64,000 nucleotides of DNA, from assembly GCF_002906855.1 (NCBI RefSeq), contig NZ_MINI01000048.1:434001-498000 (forward strand). Direction: 5' to 3'. The position numbers and the translations under genes were made by a program. Shown here in pieces: positions 61,205-64,000 of this stretch (within the stretch, counting starts at the first letter, position 1; each line of letters begins with the position of its first letter). The notes beneath the pieces are model-generated. The model was not told where the DNA came from, did not search any database, and saw only the letters and a program-made list of their open reading frames with translations. Source of the DNA: Pseudomonas putida (lineage in GTDB: Bacteria > Pseudomonadota > Gammaproteobacteria > Pseudomonadales > Pseudomonadaceae).

Positions 61205-61591
61205 TTAGATCAAGCCTTTCTTCTGCTTGTAGTCGCGAACGGCTGCCTTGATGGCATCTTCGGCGAGTACCGAGCAGTGGATCTTCACTGGCGGCAACGC
61301 CAGTTCTTCCGCCAGCTGGGTGTTCTTGATGGTTTCGGCTTCGTCCAGGGTCTTGCCCTTCATCCACTCGGTGGCGAGGGAGCTGGAAGCGATGGCCGAA
61401 CCGCAGCCGTAAGTCTTGAACTTGGCGTCTTCGATGATGCCTTGCTCGTTGACCTTGATCTGCAGACGCATCACGTCACCGCACGCTGGAGCGCCGACCA
61501 TGCCGGTACCGACATCCGGGTCCTCGGCGTTCATCTTGCCGACGTTGCGTGGGTTTTCGTAGTGGTCGATGACCTTTTCACTGTATGCCAT
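61205..61591 (-). CDS. iscU: Fe-S cluster scaffold IscU
   Basis: Scaffold on which clusters are assembled, 128 residues. Ligand Cys37 (GAPACGD), Cys63 (YGCGSA) and Cys106 (KIHCSVLA) are present, together with the HscA recognition motif LPPVK at 99-103. ATG 61591 has GGAAGGAA upstream, 46 bp after iscS. Confidence 0.98.
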   Translation of the reverse strand: MAYSEKVIDHYENPRNVGKMNAEDPDVGTGMVGAPACGDVMRLQIKVNEQGIIEDAKFKTYGCGSAIASSSLATEWMKGKTLDEAETIKNTQLAEELALPPVKIHCSVLAEDAIKAAVRDYKQKKGLI

Positions 61592-61637
61592 GGTGCAATT
61601 CCTTCCTCATCAGGGAGCCGCTCTTGCCGGCGACTGC

Positions 61638-62852
61638 TTAGTGGGCGGCCCACTCGATCTTGGAGATGTCAACGCCGTCTTTGTACATGTCCCACAGCGG
61701 CGACAGCTCACGCAGTTTGTTGACAGCCATGCAGACTTGCTGCGCGGCGTAGTCGACTTCTTCTTCGGTGGTGAAGCGGCCGAAGGAGAAGCGGATCGAG
61801 CTGTGCGCCAGCTCGTCGTTGCGGCCCAGAGCGCGCAGTACATACGACGGCTCGAGCGAAGCGGAGGTACAGGCCGAACCGGACGATACGGCGATGTCCT
61901 TCAGAGACATCAGCAGCGACTCGCCTTCGACGTAGTTGAAGCTCAGGTTCAGGTTGTGCGGTACGCGGGCAGTCTTGCTGCCGTTGACGTACAGCTCTTC
62001 GAGGTCCGAGACCTGCTTGAAGAAGCGGTCGCTCAGGGCCTTGATGCGCACGTTCTCGGCGGCCATTTCCTGCTTGGCGATGGCGAAGGCTTCGCCCATG
62101 CCGACGATCTGGTGGGTCGGCAGCGTGCCCGAACGCATGCCGCGCTCATGGCCACCGCCGTGAATGATGGCTTCCAGACGCACACGCGGCTTGCGGCTGA
62201 CGTACAGCGCGCCGATACCTTTAGGGCCGTAGACCTTGTGCGCCGAGAACGACATCAGGTCGACCTTCAGCTTCTGAACGTCGATTTCGACCTTGCCGGC
62301 CGACTGCGCAGCATCGACATGGAACAGCACGCCACGCGAACGGGTCAGTTCACCGATGGCGGCGATGTCGTTGATCGAACCGACTTCGTTGTTCACGTGC
62401 ATCAGCGAGACCAGGATAGTGTCGTCGCGCAGGGCGGCTTCGACCATGGCCGGGGTGACGATGCCGTCTTCGCCCGGTTCCAGGTAGGTGACTTCGAAAC
62501 CTTCACGCTCGAGCTGGCGAGCGGTATCCAGGACCGCCTTGTGCTCGATCTTGGAGGTGATGATGTGCTTGCCCTTGGTCTGATAGAAGTGCGCCACGCC
62601 TTTCAGGGCGAGGTTGTCGGACTCGGTGGCACCGCTGGTCCAGACGATTTCGCGCGGATCGGCGTTGATCAGGTCGGCAACCTGGCGGCGACCGTTCTCG
62701 ACCGCTTCTTCGGCCTTCCAGCCGAACACGTGGGAACGCGAGGCCGGGTTACCGAAGTTGCCGTCGACCAGCAGGCAGTCGGCCATCTTCTGGGCGACGC
62801 GAGGGTCGACCGGCGTGGTAGCGGAGTAATCGAGGTAGATCGGCAACTTCAT
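61638..62852 (-). CDS. iscS: Cysteine desulfurase IscS
   Basis: PLP enzyme that supplies sulfur for Fe-S clusters and tRNA thiolation, 404 residues. PLP Lys206 is in SFSAHKVYGPKG; the persulfide Cys328 is in SSGSACTSAS on the flexible loop, and His104 in SKIEHKAV stacks on PLP. This is the normal IscS length and sequence. It follows iscR by 51 bp. Confidence 0.98.
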   Translation of the reverse strand: MKLPIYLDYSATTPVDPRVAQKMADCLLVDGNFGNPASRSHVFGWKAEEAVENGRRQVADLINADPREIVWTSGATESDNLALKGVAHFYQTKGKHIITSKIEHKAVLDTARQLEREGFEVTYLEPGEDGIVTPAMVEAALRDDTILVSLMHVNNEVGSINDIAAIGELTRSRGVLFHVDAAQSAGKVEIDVQKLKVDLMSFSAHKVYGPKGIGALYVSRKPRVRLEAIIHGGGHERGMRSGTLPTHQIVGMGEAFAIAKQEMAAENVRIKALSDRFFKQVSDLEELYVNGSKTARVPHNLNLSFNYVEGESLLMSLKDIAVSSGSACTSASLEPSYVLRALGRNDELAHSSIRFSFGRFTTEEEVDYAAQQVCMAVNKLRELSPLWDMYKDGVDISKIEWAAH

Positions 62853-62903
62853 GGGTATCTCCTATCAGGCGGTGGCGTCGCTCGTCACTGTTAAAATAAA
62901 AGG

Positions 62904-63395
62904 TCAGTCGACGGCGGACGTCTCAATCTTGTCCAGCTGGGCAGTACGGCCTGCGACACGCCGCAGGTCCTGGCGCTGGGCGACTTCCTGCACCTCACGG
63001 CGCATGACGAGGTCGGCCAGGCTGATGCCGCTGAGGAATTCATGGATCTGCTGGCTGAGGTCGCACCACAGGTGGTGGGTCAGGCAGGTGTCACCGGCAT
63101 GGCAATCCCCGAGGCCCTGGCAACGGGTGGCATCTACCGACTCGTTGACCGCGTCGATGACCTGGGCCACCTGGATGGTTTCCATGCCGCGCGACAACTG
63201 GTAGCCACCGCCCGGACCGCGCACGCTGGAGACCAGGCTGCTGCGGCGCAGCTTGGCGAACAGCTGTTCCAGATAAGAGAGGGAAATGCCCTGGCGCTCG
63301 GAAATGTCGGCCAAAGACACCGGCCCATGCTGCGCGTGCAGTGCCAGGTCGAGCATGGCAGTCACGGCGTATCGGCCTTTGGTAGTCAGTCGCAT
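62904..63395 (-). CDS. iscR: Fe-S sensing repressor IscR
   Basis: Rrf2-family transcription factor that, when carrying a [2Fe-2S] cluster, represses its own operon. 163 residues: winged-helix DNA-binding domain (about 1-80), with SLADISERQGISLSYLEQLF as recognition region, and cluster ligands Cys92, Cys98, Cys104 and His107 in CQGLGDCHAGDTCLTHH. It is the first gene of the isc operon. Two type-1-like IscR sites precede it. Confidence 0.97.
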   Translation of the reverse strand: MRLTTKGRYAVTAMLDLALHAQHGPVSLADISERQGISLSYLEQLFAKLRRSSLVSSVRGPGGGYQLSRGMETIQVAQVIDAVNESVDATRCQGLGDCHAGDTCLTHHLWCDLSQQIHEFLSGISLADLVMRREVQEVAQRQDLRRVAGRTAQLDKIETSAVD

Positions 63396-63440
63396 GGCTA
63401 TTGGGTACCACGGGAGTTACGGGATGTGTGCGAGTATGCG

Positions 63441-63465
63441 ATTCCCGAGCATTTAAGTCAACTAT
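63441..63465. promoter_or_regulatory. IscR type-1-like operator, proximal
   Basis: The 25 bases from attcccgagc to aactat match the known type-1 consensus ATASYYGACTRWWWYAGTCRRSTAT at 21 of 25 positions by eye, including the AGTCAACTAT right half. It lies 46-70 bp upstream of the iscR start, over the expected promoter. Confidence 0.75.
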
Positions 63466-63490
63466 TAGACCTACTGCTTTAGTCGGGTTT
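63466..63490. promoter_or_regulatory. IscR type-1-like operator, distal
   Basis: The segment directly next to the proximal site (tagacctactgctttagtcggg and onward) matches the type-1 consensus at about 17 of 25 positions and retains ACT...AGTC with central spacing. Two adjacent IscR sites are known in the E. coli iscR promoter. Confidence 0.6.
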
Positions 63491-63522
63491 GCATCTGGGA
63501 GGCGGGCGCGATTGTAGCAGTA

Positions 63523-63546
63523 ATGGGGCGTGAGCACACGCCCCAT
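63523..63546 (-). terminator. Terminator of cysE
   Basis: A 10-bp stem atggggcgtg/cacgccccat around agca, 29 bp past the cysE stop on the minus strand. The same gap continues into the IscR operators. Confidence 0.7.
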
Positions 63547-63574
63547 ATGTCAGGGTGACGTCACTGCGGCGTAA

Positions 63575-64000
63575 TCAATGCGACTGAGTGTCGCGCTGGG
63601 CAGCCTGGGTTTCGACCGCAAAGTCATCTTCCGGCAGCTTCGGCAGTTCCTTGGCACAGTAGTCACTGCCCATCTTGGTCAGCGCGCCACACATGCCCTC
63701 CAGGCGCTCGTCGACGGCCTGCAGGTGGTCGAGCATCTGGCCGATGGCCCGGGCTACCGGGTCCGGCATGTCGCCGCTGACACCATAGGCATCGAAACCG
63801 ATCTTCTCGGCCATCGCCTTGCGCTTGGCCTCGAGCTCGGTGTCTTCACTGTTCTTGACGATGATCCGCCCCGGGATGCCGACGGCCGTGGCGCCGGCCG
63901 GCACCGCCTTGGTCACCACCGCATTGGAGCCGATCTTGGCCCCGGCACCGACGGTGAACGGGCCAAGCACCTTGGCACCCGCCCCTACCACCACACCGTT
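63575..64000 (-). CDS. cysE: Serine O-acetyltransferase CysE (C-terminal part)
   Basis: Makes O-acetylserine for cysteine synthesis. The frame enters from the right edge; 141 residues are present plus stop at 63575. The left-handed beta-helix hexapeptide repeats (VVGAGAKVLG, VGAGAKIGSNAVVTK, PAGATAVGIPGRII) are clear. The tail is longer than in E. coli (about 95 residues after PGRII), as in Pseudomonas CysE. It lies upstream of iscR and supplies cysteine, the substrate of IscS. Confidence 0.94.
   Translation of the reverse strand, partial: NGVVVGAGAKVLGPFTVGAGAKIGSNAVVTKAVPAGATAVGIPGRIIVKNSEDTELEAKRKAMAEKIGFDAYGVSGDMPDPVARAIGQMLDHLQAVDERLEGMCGALTKMGSDYCAKELPKLPEDDFAVETQAAQRDTQSH

Overview
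The window is a contiguous chromosomal segment of a fluorescent Pseudomonas, most likely the P. putida group. The evidence is high GC with G/C-ending codons, REP repeats of the type ttcgcggg(g/a)caagcccgctcctaca, and gene order known from P. putida and P. aeruginosa (mreB-gatCAB; roxSR; a dpp cluster containing an OprD-type porin; speC-piuC-piuA-piuB; der-bamB-hisS-ispG-rodZ-pilW-rlmN-ndk-isc-cysE). No rRNA, tRNA, CRISPR array, prophage, insertion sequence or integron was seen. The species assignment is inference from remembered synteny.

Layout. 1-5475: the start of mreB (minus), then gatC-gatA-gatB (tRNA amidotransferase), an RlpA-like lipoprotein and a cation/Ca exchanger. 5476-5778: a 65-bp inverted repeat. 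5779-10162 (minus): redox two-component pair roxS/roxR, an AEC-family permease and an AroP-type permease. 10365-11081: a periplasmic SIMPL protein. 11380-21988: a dipeptide-uptake cluster with three family-5 binding proteins, an OpdP-like porin and DppBCDF. 22028-23148 (minus): a membrane protein followed by two 24-residue membrane peptides. 23365-27142: a SnoaL-AraC regulator, a FAD amine oxidase-like enzyme, a cupin and a PotF-like binding protein, plausibly an amine/polyamine module. 27175-28758: prfC. 29241-32686: a four-gene osmoprotectant (OpuC/YehXYZW-type) ABC transporter behind a long, possibly structured leader.

32810-45729 is an iron region: a FecI-FecR-TonB receptor signalling set, speC (ornithine/lysine decarboxylase), a SEL1-repeat protein, piuC, the catecholate receptor piuA and the PepSY/flavoreductase piuB. 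Candidate Fur boxes lie upstream of the sigma gene and between piuC and piuA. Two distantly paralogous proteins of unknown function flank piuB. 46471-48398: omega-amidase and methionine/glutamine aminotransferase, a keto-acid salvage pair.

48548-64000 (all minus) is core genome: der, bamB, yfgM-like, hisS, ispG, rodZ, pilW, rlmN, ndk, then the iscRSUA-hscBA-fdx-iscX operon with two IscR type-1-like sites in front and a terminator behind, and the 3' part of cysE.

The least explained items are the tandem 24-aa peptides (they differ mainly by synonymous changes), the unknown paralogue pair around piuB, the 65-bp inverted repeat, and the leader of the osmoprotectant operon.
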